Below are positions 26,755 through 35,088 of a stretch of DNA of 64,000 nucleotides, one piece after another; positions within the stretch are counted from its first letter, which is position 1, and the number at the start of each line of letters is the position of its first letter. The position numbers were made by a program, and so were the translations under genes. This DNA comes from Paraburkholderia tropica (GTDB taxonomy: Bacteria > Pseudomonadota > Gammaproteobacteria > Burkholderiales > Burkholderiaceae), in the NCBI RefSeq assembly GCF_914484835.1, contig NZ_CAJZAR010000061.1:35227-99226 (forward strand), written 5' to 3'. The notes beneath the pieces were generated by a model. The model ran no database searches, was not told the origin of the DNA, and saw only the letters and a list, made by a program, of their open reading frames with translations.

Positions 26755-27768
26755 ATGGATCTGGACCAGATTGTCGCCGACGCGCAACGCGCCTTCGCTT
26801 CCGCCCCCGACGTCAACACGCTTGAAAACGAAAAGGCTCGCTTTCTCGGCAAGTCGGGCGCGCTGACCGAACTGCTCAAGGGCCTCGGCAAGCTCGACCC
26901 GGAAACGCGCAAGACCGAGGGCGCGCGCATCAACGCCGTCAAGCAGCAGGTCGAGGCGGCGCTCAACGCGCGCCGCCAGGCGCTCGCCGACGCGCTGCTC
27001 AACCAGCGTCTCGCCGCCGAGGCGATCGACGTCACGCTGCCGGGCCGCGGCACCGGCACGGGCAGCCTGCATCCGGTGATGCAGACGTGGGAACGCGTCG
27101 AGCAGATCTTCGGCTCGATCGGCTTCGACGTGGCCGACGGTCCCGAGATCGAGACCGACTGGTACAACTTCACGTCGCTCAACAGCCCGGAAAACCATCC
27201 GGCGCGTTCGATGCAGGACACGTTCTACGTGGACGGCAAGGACGCCGATGGCCGTCAGCTGCTGCTGCGCACGCACACGAGCCCGATGCAGGTGCGCTAC
27301 GCGCGCACGCACACGCCGCCGATCAAGGTGATCGTGCCGGGCCGCACGTATCGCGTGGACAGCGACGCCACGCACTCGCCGATGTTCAACCAGGTCGAAG
27401 GCCTGTGGATCGAAGAGAACATCAGCTTCGCGGACCTGAAGGGCGTGTACAGCGACTTCCTCAAGAAGTTCTTCGAGCGTGACGACATTCAGGTGCGTTT
27501 CCGCCCGTCGTACTTCCCGTTCACGGAGCCGTCGGCGGAAATCGACATGATGTTCGAGCACGGCAAGAACGCGGGCAAGTGGCTCGAGATCTCGGGCTCG
27601 GGTCAGGTGCATCCGACCGTGATCCGCAACATGGGTCTCGACCCGGAGCGCTACATCGGCTTCGCGTTCGGCAGCGGCCTCGAACGCCTGACGATGCTGC
27701 GTTACGGCGTGCAGGATCTGCGTCTGTTCTTCGAAGGCGATCTGCGCTTCCTGCGCCAGTTCGCCTGA
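26755..27768 (+). CDS. pheS: phenylalanine-tRNA ligase alpha subunit
   Basis: The 337-residue protein has an N-terminal coiled-coil arm (1-85) that contacts tRNA, then the class II core with 'HPARSMQDTFYV', 'LLLRTHTSPMQVRY' (motif 2 region), 'QVEGLWIEENISFADLKG' and motif 3 'FAFGSGLERLTMLRYGVQD'. It charges tRNA-Phe as an alpha2-beta2 tetramer with PheT. Two ATGs lie three codons apart (26746 and 26755). I chose 26755 (MDLDQIV) as the usual family start. Neither has a strong ribosome site. Confidence 0.95.
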   Translation: MDLDQIVADAQRAFASAPDVNTLENEKARFLGKSGALTELLKGLGKLDPETRKTEGARINAVKQQVEAALNARRQALADALLNQRLAAEAIDVTLPGRGTGTGSLHPVMQTWERVEQIFGSIGFDVADGPEIETDWYNFTSLNSPENHPARSMQDTFYVDGKDADGRQLLLRTHTSPMQVRYARTHTPPIKVIVPGRTYRVDSDATHSPMFNQVEGLWIEENISFADLKGVYSDFLKKFFERDDIQVRFRPSYFPFTEPSAEIDMMFEHGKNAGKWLEISGSGQVHPTVIRNMGLDPERYIGFAFGSGLERLTMLRYGVQDLRLFFEGDLRFLRQFA

Positions 27769-27893
27769 GTACGCGACGCGCGCGATAGCACGCTAGAGCT
27801 GCATTAGCTGCGCGCGAAGCGGACGCGGCACCGGAGACGGTGCGCGAGAACCCGCTTCGCTGTGGTCACAATCTGTCTGGAACGTAAAACCCC

Positions 27894-30350
27894 ATGCTAT
27901 TTCCCGAATCCTGGCTGAGAAGCTTTGTCGATCCGAAGCTCACGACCGATGAACTCGCCCACGCGCTCACGATGGCGGGCCTCGAAGTCGAAGGCCTGAG
28001 CCCGGCCGCGCCGCCCACCACGAAGATCGTCGTGGGCCGCGTGCTCGAAGTCGTGAAGCACCCGGATGCCGACAAGCTCAACGTCTGTCAGGTCGACGCC
28101 GGCACCGGCGCGACGCTGCAGATCGTGTGCGGCGCGCCCAACGTGGCGCCCGGCATCAAGGTGCCCGTGGCGCTGGTCGGCGCGGAACTGCCGCCCGCCG
28201 AAGAAGGTGGCAAGCCGTTCGCGATCAAGCTCTCGAAGCTGCGCGGCGTGGAAAGCCAGGGCATGCTGTGCTCGGCGCGCGAGCTCAAGCTCTCGGAAGA
28301 CCACAGCGGCCTGATGATCCTGCCGGAAGATCAACCGATCGGCCAGGACATCCGCGAAGCGCTCAATCTCGACGACACCATCTTCGAAATCAAGCTCACG
28401 CCGAACAAGGCCGATTGCCTTTCGGTGTACGGCGTTGCGCGCGAAACCGCCGCGATCACCGGCGCGCCGCTGCAAGCGCCCGTGTATCCGAAGGTCGAGG
28501 TCAAGCTCAACGAAACGCTGCCTGTGAAGATCTCGGCGCCCGATCTGTGCGGCCGTTTCTCGGGTCGCGTGATCCGCGGCGTGAACGCGCACGCGAAGAC
28601 GCCCGCATGGATGGTCGAGCGCCTCGAGCGTTCGGGCCAGCGCAGCATCTCGGCGCTCGTCGACATCTCGAACTATGTGATGCTCGAACTCGGCCGCCCG
28701 TCGCACGTGTTCGATCTCGACAAGATCCACGGCTCGATGGACGTGCGCTGGGGCAAGAAGGGCGAGTCGCTCAAGCTGCTCAACGGCAACACGGTCGAAG
28801 TCGATGAAACCGTGGGCGTGATCGCCGACGATCGCGAGATCGAAAGCCTCGCGGGCATCATGGGCGGCGACAGCACGTCGGTCACGCTCGACACGAAAAA
28901 CATCTATCTGGAAGCCGCTTTCTGGTGGCCGGATGCGATTCGCGGCCGCTCGCGCCGCTACAACTTCTCGACCGATGCGGGTCATCGTTTCGAGCGCGGT
29001 GTGGACTGGTCGACGACCGTCGAGCACATCGAACGCATCACGCAACTGATCCTCGACATCTGCGGCGGCGAAGCCGGTCCGGTCGACGATCAGACCGTGA
29101 ACGTGCCGCAGCGCGCGGCCGTGAAGATGCGCGTCGCGCGCGCGAACCGCATCATCGGCGTGAAGATTGGCGCCGATGAAATCGCTGAGATCTTCACGCG
29201 TCTCGGTCTGACGTTCGAACGTAGCGTCGATGCCGCGGGCGAAGAGTCGTTCAGCGTCGCGCCGCCGCCGTATCGTTTCGACATCGAGATCGAAGAAGAC
29301 CTGATCGAAGAAGTCGCGCGTATCTATGGCGTCGAAAAGATTCCGGCGCTGCCGCCGGTGGCGCGCAGCGAAATGCGCGCGACCAACGAAACGCGTCGTT
29401 CGATCCATGCGATCCGTCACGCGCTCGCCGCGCGCGACTACGCGGAAACGATCAACTTCAGCTTCGTCGACGCCGAGTGGGAACTCGATTTCGCCGGTAA
29501 CGACAAGCCCGTGAAGCTGCTGAACCCGATCGCGAGCCAGCTTTCGGTGATGCGCACGACGCTGTTCGGCAGCCTCATCAACGTGCTGCGCCACAACCTC
29601 AATCGCCGCGCGGACCGCGTGCGCGTGTTCGAGGCGGGCCGTGTATTCCTGCACGATGCGTCGATCAAGGCCAGCGAGATGACGGTCGAAGGCTTCGCAC
29701 AGCCGAAGATGATCGGCGCGCTCGCGTATGGTCCCGCGCTCGACGAGCAGTGGGGCGCGCAAACGCGCGGCGTGGACTTCTTCGATATGAAGGGCGATCT
29801 CGAAGCGCTGTTCGCAGGCCTCGGCGCTGCGAAGACGCCGCGTTTCGTGAAGGCCGAGCACCCGGCGCTGCATCCGGGACGCAGTGCGCGCGTGGAAGTC
29901 GACGGCCGCGCCGTGGGCTGGATCGGCGAACTGCATCCGCGCTGGATGCAGAAGTACGACCTGCCGCATGCACCGATTCTCTTCGAAGTGGAAGCCGACG
30001 CGCTGATGGCGCGCGAGCTGCCCGCACCGACCGATGTCTCGAAGTTCCCGCCGGTGCGACGCGATATCGCGCTTGTTGTGGATCAAAAGATCGAGGTGCA
30101 AGCGCTGCTCGACGAGTTCCGCAAGGGCATCCAGGACGAGCCCGCACGGATTGTGCAGAGGGTTGCGTTGTTCGATGAATTTCGTGCAAAATCAAACACT
30201 TCCGGGCTTGGCGCGGACGAGAAAAGCCTTGCCTTCCGGGTGACCCTGCAAGATACTGGCGGAACTCTTCAGGACGAGACGGTCGACGCGGCCATCAAGT
30301 CCCTGGTGGATCGCCTGGCTCGAGTGTTTGGCGCCCGGTTGCGCGGATAA
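27894..30350 (+). CDS. pheT: phenylalanine-tRNA ligase beta subunit
   Basis: The 818-residue protein starts MLFPESWLRSFVDPKLTTDE. An EMAP-like tRNA-binding domain (about 40-150) has 'VVKHPDADKLNVCQVD'. B3/B4 editing and B5 domains follow, with 'RGVDWSTTVEHIERITQL'. A C-terminal anticodon-binding FDX-ACB domain (from about 722, 'KFPPVRRDIALVVDQKIEV') ends the protein. Length is normal. It is the partner of pheS, 125 bases downstream of it. Confidence 0.96.
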   Translation: MLFPESWLRSFVDPKLTTDELAHALTMAGLEVEGLSPAAPPTTKIVVGRVLEVVKHPDADKLNVCQVDAGTGATLQIVCGAPNVAPGIKVPVALVGAELPPAEEGGKPFAIKLSKLRGVESQGMLCSARELKLSEDHSGLMILPEDQPIGQDIREALNLDDTIFEIKLTPNKADCLSVYGVARETAAITGAPLQAPVYPKVEVKLNETLPVKISAPDLCGRFSGRVIRGVNAHAKTPAWMVERLERSGQRSISALVDISNYVMLELGRPSHVFDLDKIHGSMDVRWGKKGESLKLLNGNTVEVDETVGVIADDREIESLAGIMGGDSTSVTLDTKNIYLEAAFWWPDAIRGRSRRYNFSTDAGHRFERGVDWSTTVEHIERITQLILDICGGEAGPVDDQTVNVPQRAAVKMRVARANRIIGVKIGADEIAEIFTRLGLTFERSVDAAGEESFSVAPPPYRFDIEIEEDLIEEVARIYGVEKIPALPPVARSEMRATNETRRSIHAIRHALAARDYAETINFSFVDAEWELDFAGNDKPVKLLNPIASQLSVMRTTLFGSLINVLRHNLNRRADRVRVFEAGRVFLHDASIKASEMTVEGFAQPKMIGALAYGPALDEQWGAQTRGVDFFDMKGDLEALFAGLGAAKTPRFVKAEHPALHPGRSARVEVDGRAVGWIGELHPRWMQKYDLPHAPILFEVEADALMARELPAPTDVSKFPPVRRDIALVVDQKIEVQALLDEFRKGIQDEPARIVQRVALFDEFRAKSNTSGLGADEKSLAFRVTLQDTGGTLQDETVDAAIKSLVDRLARVFGARLRG

Positions 30351-30431
30351 GCCTCACGGCTCATCACGGACCGACAATCGCTTCCGGTTTGCAGCGTCAT
30401 TGCAACCGGAAGCGCGCCATTTCAAAGATAG

Positions 30432-30842
30432 ATGAACGAAATGAACTCGAGTGATTTCGAAGCCCTTCTAGCGGCACAGCGTAGCGCCATGATTCGCGAC
30501 ATTCCTGCCTCGTCGGCAAGCGCCACGAACGACACGCCCACGCTGACCAAGGCCGAACTCGCAGAGCTGCTGTTCGACAACGTCGGGCTCAACAAGCGTG
30601 AAGCGAAGGACATGGTCGAAGCGTTCTTCGAAGTGATTCGTGACGCGCTCGAAGGCGGCGACAGCGTGAAGCTCTCGGGCTTCGGCAATTTCCAGCTGCG
30701 CGACAAGCCGCAGCGTCCTGGCCGCAACCCGAAGACGGGCGAGGCGATTCCTATCGCGGCACGCCGCGTCGTTACGTTCCACGCGAGCCAGAAGCTCAAG
30801 GCGCTGGTCGAGAGCGGCGCCGAGGCGAGCTTTCCGCGTTAA
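30432..30842 (+). CDS. ihfA: integration host factor alpha subunit with N-terminal extension
   Basis: The protein has 136 residues. Residues 38-130 are the HU/IHF fold with 'LTKAELAELLFDNVGLNKRE', 'VKLSGFGNFQLRDKPQRPGR' and 'NPKTGEAIPI', the DNA-bending arm. About 36 extra residues precede the body compared with E. coli IHF-alpha, a feature I recall in related Burkholderia. IHF bends DNA by about 180 degrees in transcription, replication and phage-type recombination. It lies downstream of pheT in the conserved order pheT-ihfA-merR. ATG 30432 or 30441 could be the start. Confidence 0.93.
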   Translation: MNEMNSSDFEALLAAQRSAMIRDIPASSASATNDTPTLTKAELAELLFDNVGLNKREAKDMVEAFFEVIRDALEGGDSVKLSGFGNFQLRDKPQRPGRNPKTGEAIPIAARRVVTFHASQKLKALVESGAEASFPR

Positions 30843-30971
30843 GCGAGATCAATGCATGCGCGGGTCATCCCGCGCGCGCCCGCACGGGTGGCACAGCGGC
30901 GGGCGTGACTGGATACTACGGACCCTGGCGGCGACGCCAATTTGCGCAACCACCACGACGGCAACCCGGCG

Positions 30972-31361
30972 ATGACATCGACAATCGAAAAGGTCGTCTT
31001 GCCTCCGATTCCCGCCAAGCGCTACTTCACGATCGGCGAAGTGAGCGAGCTCTGCGGCGTGAAGCCCCATGTTTTGCGGTATTGGGAGCAGGAGTTCACG
31101 CAGTTGAAGCCGGTGAAGCGGCGCGGCAATCGCCGCTATTACCAGCATCACGAGGTCTTGCTGATTCGCCGCATTCGCGAATTGCTCTACGAACAGGGCT
31201 TCACGATCAATGGCGCGCGCAACCGTCTCGATTCGCATGGCGCCGCGAGCGACGAACCCGAAGCGAACGAAGCGCCGGTGAGCGAAGGCAACATGGCGAA
31301 CGTCGATGTCGATCAGCTGCGCAAGGCGCTGCTGCATGTGCTCGATGTGCTTGGGCGGTGA
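30972..31361 (+). CDS. MerR-family transcriptional regulator
   Basis: The 129-residue protein carries an N-terminal winged helix 'RYFTIGEVSELCGVKPHVLR' and 'YWEQEFTQLKPVKRRGNRRY', the hallmark of MerR proteins. An acidic tail and a short final helix follow, with no metal-binding cysteines. It is conserved next to ihfA in this lineage. Its targets are unknown. I chose ATG 30972 (MTSTIEKV), which the family uses, over the upstream ATG at 30942. Confidence 0.88.
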   Translation: MTSTIEKVVLPPIPAKRYFTIGEVSELCGVKPHVLRYWEQEFTQLKPVKRRGNRRYYQHHEVLLIRRIRELLYEQGFTINGARNRLDSHGAASDEPEANEAPVSEGNMANVDVDQLRKALLHVLDVLGR

Positions 31362-31447
31362 GTGGTGTTGAGTGGCGGTGAAATTGCCCCGCAGCTTCTT
31401 TTCCGACGAATTGCACGCAGGCAGTTCTAATTGCGAAAAGGGTCTGT

Positions 31448-31453
31448 TATACT
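31448..31453 (+). promoter_or_regulatory. -10 box for tRNA-Pro
   Basis: TATACT lies 10 bases before the mature tRNA. The only -35 candidate at 17 bases spacing is TTCTAA (31425-31430), which is weak. Confidence 0.55.
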
Positions 31454-31463
31454 CTCTAGCTCT

Positions 31464-31541
<78 letters not shown>

Positions 31542-31603
31542 ATATCTCTTTGATTCTGTTCTGGAATCAAGAAAATCAATGGCTTAAAGCAGGGTGTAGC
31601 CGG

Positions 31604-31624
31604 TGTTACACACACTTGTTACAC
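31604..31624 (+). promoter_or_regulatory. two TGTTACAC repeats, candidate integrase arm-binding sites (left)
   Basis: TGTTACAC occurs at 31604-31611 and 31617-31624, 13 bases apart, between attL and the integrase start. A third copy lies near the right end at 41307-41314. Confidence 0.5.
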
Positions 31625-31635
31625 TCCTGCCCGCC

Positions 31636-33165
31636 ATGACAAACCATCTCATCAAACGCGGCAACGTTTATTACTTTCGCCGCAAAGTTCCCGTCGATCT
31701 CGAAGAGCACCTTGGCCAAAAGGCCATCATGTTCTCGCTGCGTACGCGCGAGTACGCGGAAGCCAAGCAACTGGCTGCTACACATACCGTCCTTACGGAC
31801 GCTCAATTTGCTGCGGCCCGAGCGCTGAAGGCGGCCAAGACCCCGGAACCCAACGCCACACCGCCTATGGATTCGGCAATGGCCGACGTATTCCTTGTTG
31901 AGGAGGAATGGCGGCGCGAGTACGAGGCGAACAAACAGTGGCACGATGCGCGCTCCGCTGGGGAGCGCGACCAGCGCGAATCCGTTGATGCGATCATGGC
32001 CACGTCTGGTATGCCCAGCGTGAGCCAAATGGAGTTTTTCGCAAGCGAAGGCGGCTTCCATCCCGACGACATGCCGACGCCGAAGGAAGTAGCGCTGGTG
32101 GTCGCAATGCGACGTGCTGCCGGGACGGCGAACTCCTCCAAGATTGGTCACGCTGGTATAGAGCGGGACGTTGCGCCCGCAATCAGCTTGAGCGGGGAAA
32201 CCTTGCGACATGTCGTTCCGTCGTGGATCGCTCGCAACGCACCTAAGGCAAACGCGATCAGCCGGACGAATAAGGCGTTGGACCTGTTTGAGGAGGCAGT
32301 GGGTCTAATTCCCCTGCGGCAACTCACGAAAGCCCATGGAGCGAAGTTTGTTCGGTTCCTGCTTGATGAGAGCGAGCGAGGCTTTAAGCGGAAAACAGCA
32401 AGTAACCACGCTAACGCGATTGGCGTGCTGGTCCGTGTCGCGGTGAAAGACGACCTAATCGACAGAAACCCTTTTGACTTGACCTTTGACAAGACCATCG
32501 GTGCCGAGACGCGGACGCCATGGACCGACGCAGAACTTGCGCTCGTCTATATGCACCCTTTGTTTTCCGACCGAATGGATGCGGTGCCAAGGTGGCAGCG
32601 CGTAACGCCAGCGGACGGCCGGGCGCTACTGCTGATCCTGCAACATACGGGGGCGCGCATTGGGGAAGTGGCCCAGCTACGCCGCTGTGATTTCCTGGTA
32701 CAGGACGGCATGACGGCGATTCGTATTACGGCAGAGGCTGGGACGCTCAAGACGAAAGAATCAGAACGCACGGTGCCACTTGCGGCGCACCTTTTGGCGG
32801 ACGCATGGTTTGGCGCGTGGGTCGCAGGGTTGATGGACGGCACCAGCCCTGGTGCGCCGGCATTCCCCTCAATGGCCGGCCGAACCCGGGGCCCAGGAGA
32901 TACCGCTGTTCAGTGGTTTTTCCAGTTCCGAAAGGCGGCGGGGCTGCCTGAGGGTACGCTAAACGGAGCGCACCGCTTTCGGCATTGGATACGCTCGGCG
33001 TTGGCGGCCAAGCACATCGGTGAGGAGACCGCTGACGCGATAACGGGACACGCAGCGCAAGGTTCCTCGGGGCGGGTGGCGTACACCAAAATCCCCCTTG
33101 ACGTCATGCTGGACGCACTAAATCGCTTAACGTTTCCGAATCTTTGCTCGGGTAGGGGCAGCTAG
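31636..33165 (+). CDS. tyrosine-type site-specific integrase
   Basis: The 509-residue protein opens with 'NHLIKRGNVYYFRRKVPVDL', a small N-terminal beta region common in phage and island integrases (DUF6538-like). The catalytic domain shows the arginine motif 'HTGARIGEVAQLRR' near residue 340, 'HRFRHWIRSAL' (HxxR) near 448 and 'GHAAQGSSGRVAYTK' with the nucleophilic tyrosine near 482. It catalyses integration into and excision from tRNA-Pro. I chose ATG 31636. The frame is open upstream into the TGTTACAC repeats. Codon use is less GC-biased than in host genes. Confidence 0.93.
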   Translation: MTNHLIKRGNVYYFRRKVPVDLEEHLGQKAIMFSLRTREYAEAKQLAATHTVLTDAQFAAARALKAAKTPEPNATPPMDSAMADVFLVEEEWRREYEANKQWHDARSAGERDQRESVDAIMATSGMPSVSQMEFFASEGGFHPDDMPTPKEVALVVAMRRAAGTANSSKIGHAGIERDVAPAISLSGETLRHVVPSWIARNAPKANAISRTNKALDLFEEAVGLIPLRQLTKAHGAKFVRFLLDESERGFKRKTASNHANAIGVLVRVAVKDDLIDRNPFDLTFDKTIGAETRTPWTDAELALVYMHPLFSDRMDAVPRWQRVTPADGRALLLILQHTGARIGEVAQLRRCDFLVQDGMTAIRITAEAGTLKTKESERTVPLAAHLLADAWFGAWVAGLMDGTSPGAPAFPSMAGRTRGPGDTAVQWFFQFRKAAGLPEGTLNGAHRFRHWIRSALAAKHIGEETADAITGHAAQGSSGRVAYTKIPLDVMLDALNRLTFPNLCSGRGS

Positions 33166-33225
33166 ACTGTGGTCTTGCGCGAACTATACGGCCGAGTGCG
33201 CGGCGGTTGAGGTTGAGTGATCATC

Positions 33226-33333
33226 TGTCAACCGAAGGTGTCAACCATTTGTCAACCGGTGACACCAGCGAAAGCCTTGTCGCATAAGGGTTTGCGGGTA
33301 ATTTGAGCCCGCAGCGAGTAAAAACTGTCAACC
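33226..33333 (+). repeat. four direct TGTCAACC repeats (iteron-like)
   Basis: Exact copies occur at 33226-33233, 33239-33246, 33250-33257 and 33326-33333. Two GGTTGA half-motifs in opposite sense lie just before, at 33205-33216. The last copy runs into the palindrome CCAAATTTGG. Confidence 0.7.
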
Positions 33334-33458
33334 AAATTTGGATTTTTTATCGCTAGTTGAGAGTCGTGCGCGCGCAATGCCCATGCTAAAGCAGGGCGGG
33401 GAAGGACCCGCAAAAAGGACATTAAACTAGCCATCTCCTTTCGCGCGCTCGCCTGTCA

Positions 33459-33683
33459 CTAGAAAAGCATTCGGATGGCGCAGCCGCCGCTGGCTTGGCA
33501 CAGGCGCGCGACCACCGTGTGCTTGCAGATCATTCCTTGGTGTTGACGTTCACCCAGAATTGACCTGGTCAGGATTCGGTGAACGCCAACAGGCAAAGGT
33601 TTGCCGTTCTCGATTAACTCAGTCGCGCATTCTGTAACTACCTGCCTAACTCCGGGCAGTGTCCCGGCTTCGGTTTCTGGCAT
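33459..33683 (-). CDS. possible 74-residue protein, unrecognised (weak)
   Basis: On the minus strand an ATG at 33683 opens 75 codons (MPETEAGTLPGVRQVVTECA, later 'HRILTRSILGERQ'). The composition is protein-like, and the frame is open further upstream from a TTG. No good ribosome site or known family is visible. It could be a small regulator of the element or chance. Confidence is low. Confidence 0.2.
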   Translation of the reverse strand: MPETEAGTLPGVRQVVTECATELIENGKPLPVGVHRILTRSILGERQHQGMICKHTVVARLCQASGGCAIRMLF

Positions 33684-34185
33684 CCAATCCAAGCTCGGGA
33701 ACTTAGCGCATAGCTGACGTGTACATGGTCCGCTACGGACCGATGGCGCTGTGCGTGTGCAGATCAGCGGACATTTTGTTTCTCGCGGATCGTGGATTGC
33801 TTTCGGCCTGATTCTATAGCTGCCGATAGCATGCAACCAAAACCCCGGTATTTGGCAACTGTCTGTGGTGTGACATGGATTCGGATGGTTATCTTCCAAG
33901 CGTTCGCTGACGCCCGGCAACTAAGTCTCGATTAGCAGCACGCGGTTCACGCGACACCAAGAGTCGGGATGTCGATTGAGCGATACGTAAATATAGAATG
34001 TTCACTCTTAGTCGCACATGCGAATCGCATAGAAGACAGTTTCGGTGGTGGCTCGCAGATGAGATCTTTGTGTAACATCAGCGCTGCCGCTCAGGGCGGC
34101 CGGTTACAAGAAGGCAGGAATGTACTCCTCTTCCTTCCTCGCTAGTGTAAACTCATCCTGAGACCTTAACGTACAACAACAATTT

Positions 34186-35088
34186 ATGCCACCGATCTTT
34201 CCGATAAGTGCAGGCGATTACTACAATTCAAATCCGGAAGCGAGTCATTCTGCCGGAGATATTTGGGCTGATCTTCCGACATACGGACTACTTGGGACGC
34301 GTCGTCGCGCTGGTATTGTAATCACGCCTCCTTGTGATCTTGCGCAAGGAAAAGTTGAAACAATTACGTATCTTCCGATCATTAATTTAAGCAGCTATTT
34401 TTCTATGAGTGCGTTTCTCCCGGTAGTCATCCGGGAGTTACGCGGGCAGCTTACGTTTTTGAAAATTGATGATTTATCCGTAGTTGGTGGACGCTTTGCC
34501 TTCCCATCTGGCGATGAACTAAATCGGGCAAAAACAGAAGTTGACGGAATTTTATCAAATAAGAACATAGGTGCCAAAGATATTGGTGCGGCAGAAAAGG
34601 CGCGCGCATGTTTGAAGATTTTAGAGCAGATTCTCGATGTGGAGTTGTCGGAATGTGAGGCTGAAATAGTGGGCAGAGCACTTGGCTCTAAAGCCACAAA
34701 AACTCTCTATGAGAATTTAATTAAAAATTCGCACGCCATAGATTTGCATTTTCTTCCAAAGGATAATCAACCATCCGAATGGTCTGCCATAAAATCGCAT
34801 TCACTGGTTCTTTTTAGGTATCCGATCACGGCACCCGTAGAGCTTTTTGATGAGGCGCAGGAGATCAGCAATCGAAACTGGCAATCAGCAGTAGAAAAGG
34901 TAGCGAAGAAAGTGCCGGCCGCCGCCGCATTCGCTGAAGTCCGCCCTATGAAAAGAGCTGTTTTGAAAAGTAGCTTCTTTTCCGATTTGCTTACTAGATA
35001 CGCCGCTATGCACGTGCGAGTTGGATCGCCGGATTTTAGCCAGAATACAATCGACAACTATATTTCCGACCTTGGATTCAAAAAATGA
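34186..35088 (+). CDS. unrecognised 300-residue protein, first gene of the cargo operon
   Basis: The protein begins MPPIFPISAGDYYNSNPEAS. Visible features are 'GDIWADLPTYGLL', a 'VITPPCDLAQGK' motif with a lone conserved-looking Cys-Asp near residue 50, a helical charged middle (110-170), 'IDLHFLPKD', 'LVLFRYPI', and a C-terminal 'SSFFSDLLTRYAAMHVRVGS'. No transmembrane segment, P-loop or zinc cluster is seen. It overlaps the helicase gene by ATGA, so the two products are likely made in fixed ratio and act together. A stop at 34159 excludes a longer N-terminus. There is no clear ribosome site. The AT-rich codon use differs from the host and from the integrase. A sensor or helicase partner in anti-phage defence is an inference from context only. 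Confidence 0.82.
   Translation: MPPIFPISAGDYYNSNPEASHSAGDIWADLPTYGLLGTRRRAGIVITPPCDLAQGKVETITYLPIINLSSYFSMSAFLPVVIRELRGQLTFLKIDDLSVVGGRFAFPSGDELNRAKTEVDGILSNKNIGAKDIGAAEKARACLKILEQILDVELSECEAEIVGRALGSKATKTLYENLIKNSHAIDLHFLPKDNQPSEWSAIKSHSLVLFRYPITAPVELFDEAQEISNRNWQSAVEKVAKKVPAAAAFAEVRPMKRAVLKSSFFSDLLTRYAAMHVRVGSPDFSQNTIDNYISDLGFKK

Larger units (their letters stand above)
33166..34185. other. 1-kb region between integrase and cargo operon
   Basis: Positions 33200-33340 hold four TGTCAACC repeats and a CCAAATTTGG palindrome. The rest has no strong gene. Only a weak minus-strand frame (33459-33683) is worth listing. The sequence is of intermediate GC and looks like a control or origin region, or decayed coding DNA. 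The last 110 bases must hold the promoter of the cargo operon, but no clear -35/-10 pair stands out. Confidence 0.5.

Noticed and set aside
33252..33434. 60-residue minus-strand ORF over the TGTCAACC repeats
   Set aside because: AAGGAG touches one ATG directly and is 12 bases from the next, so no start is well placed. No conserved motif is visible.
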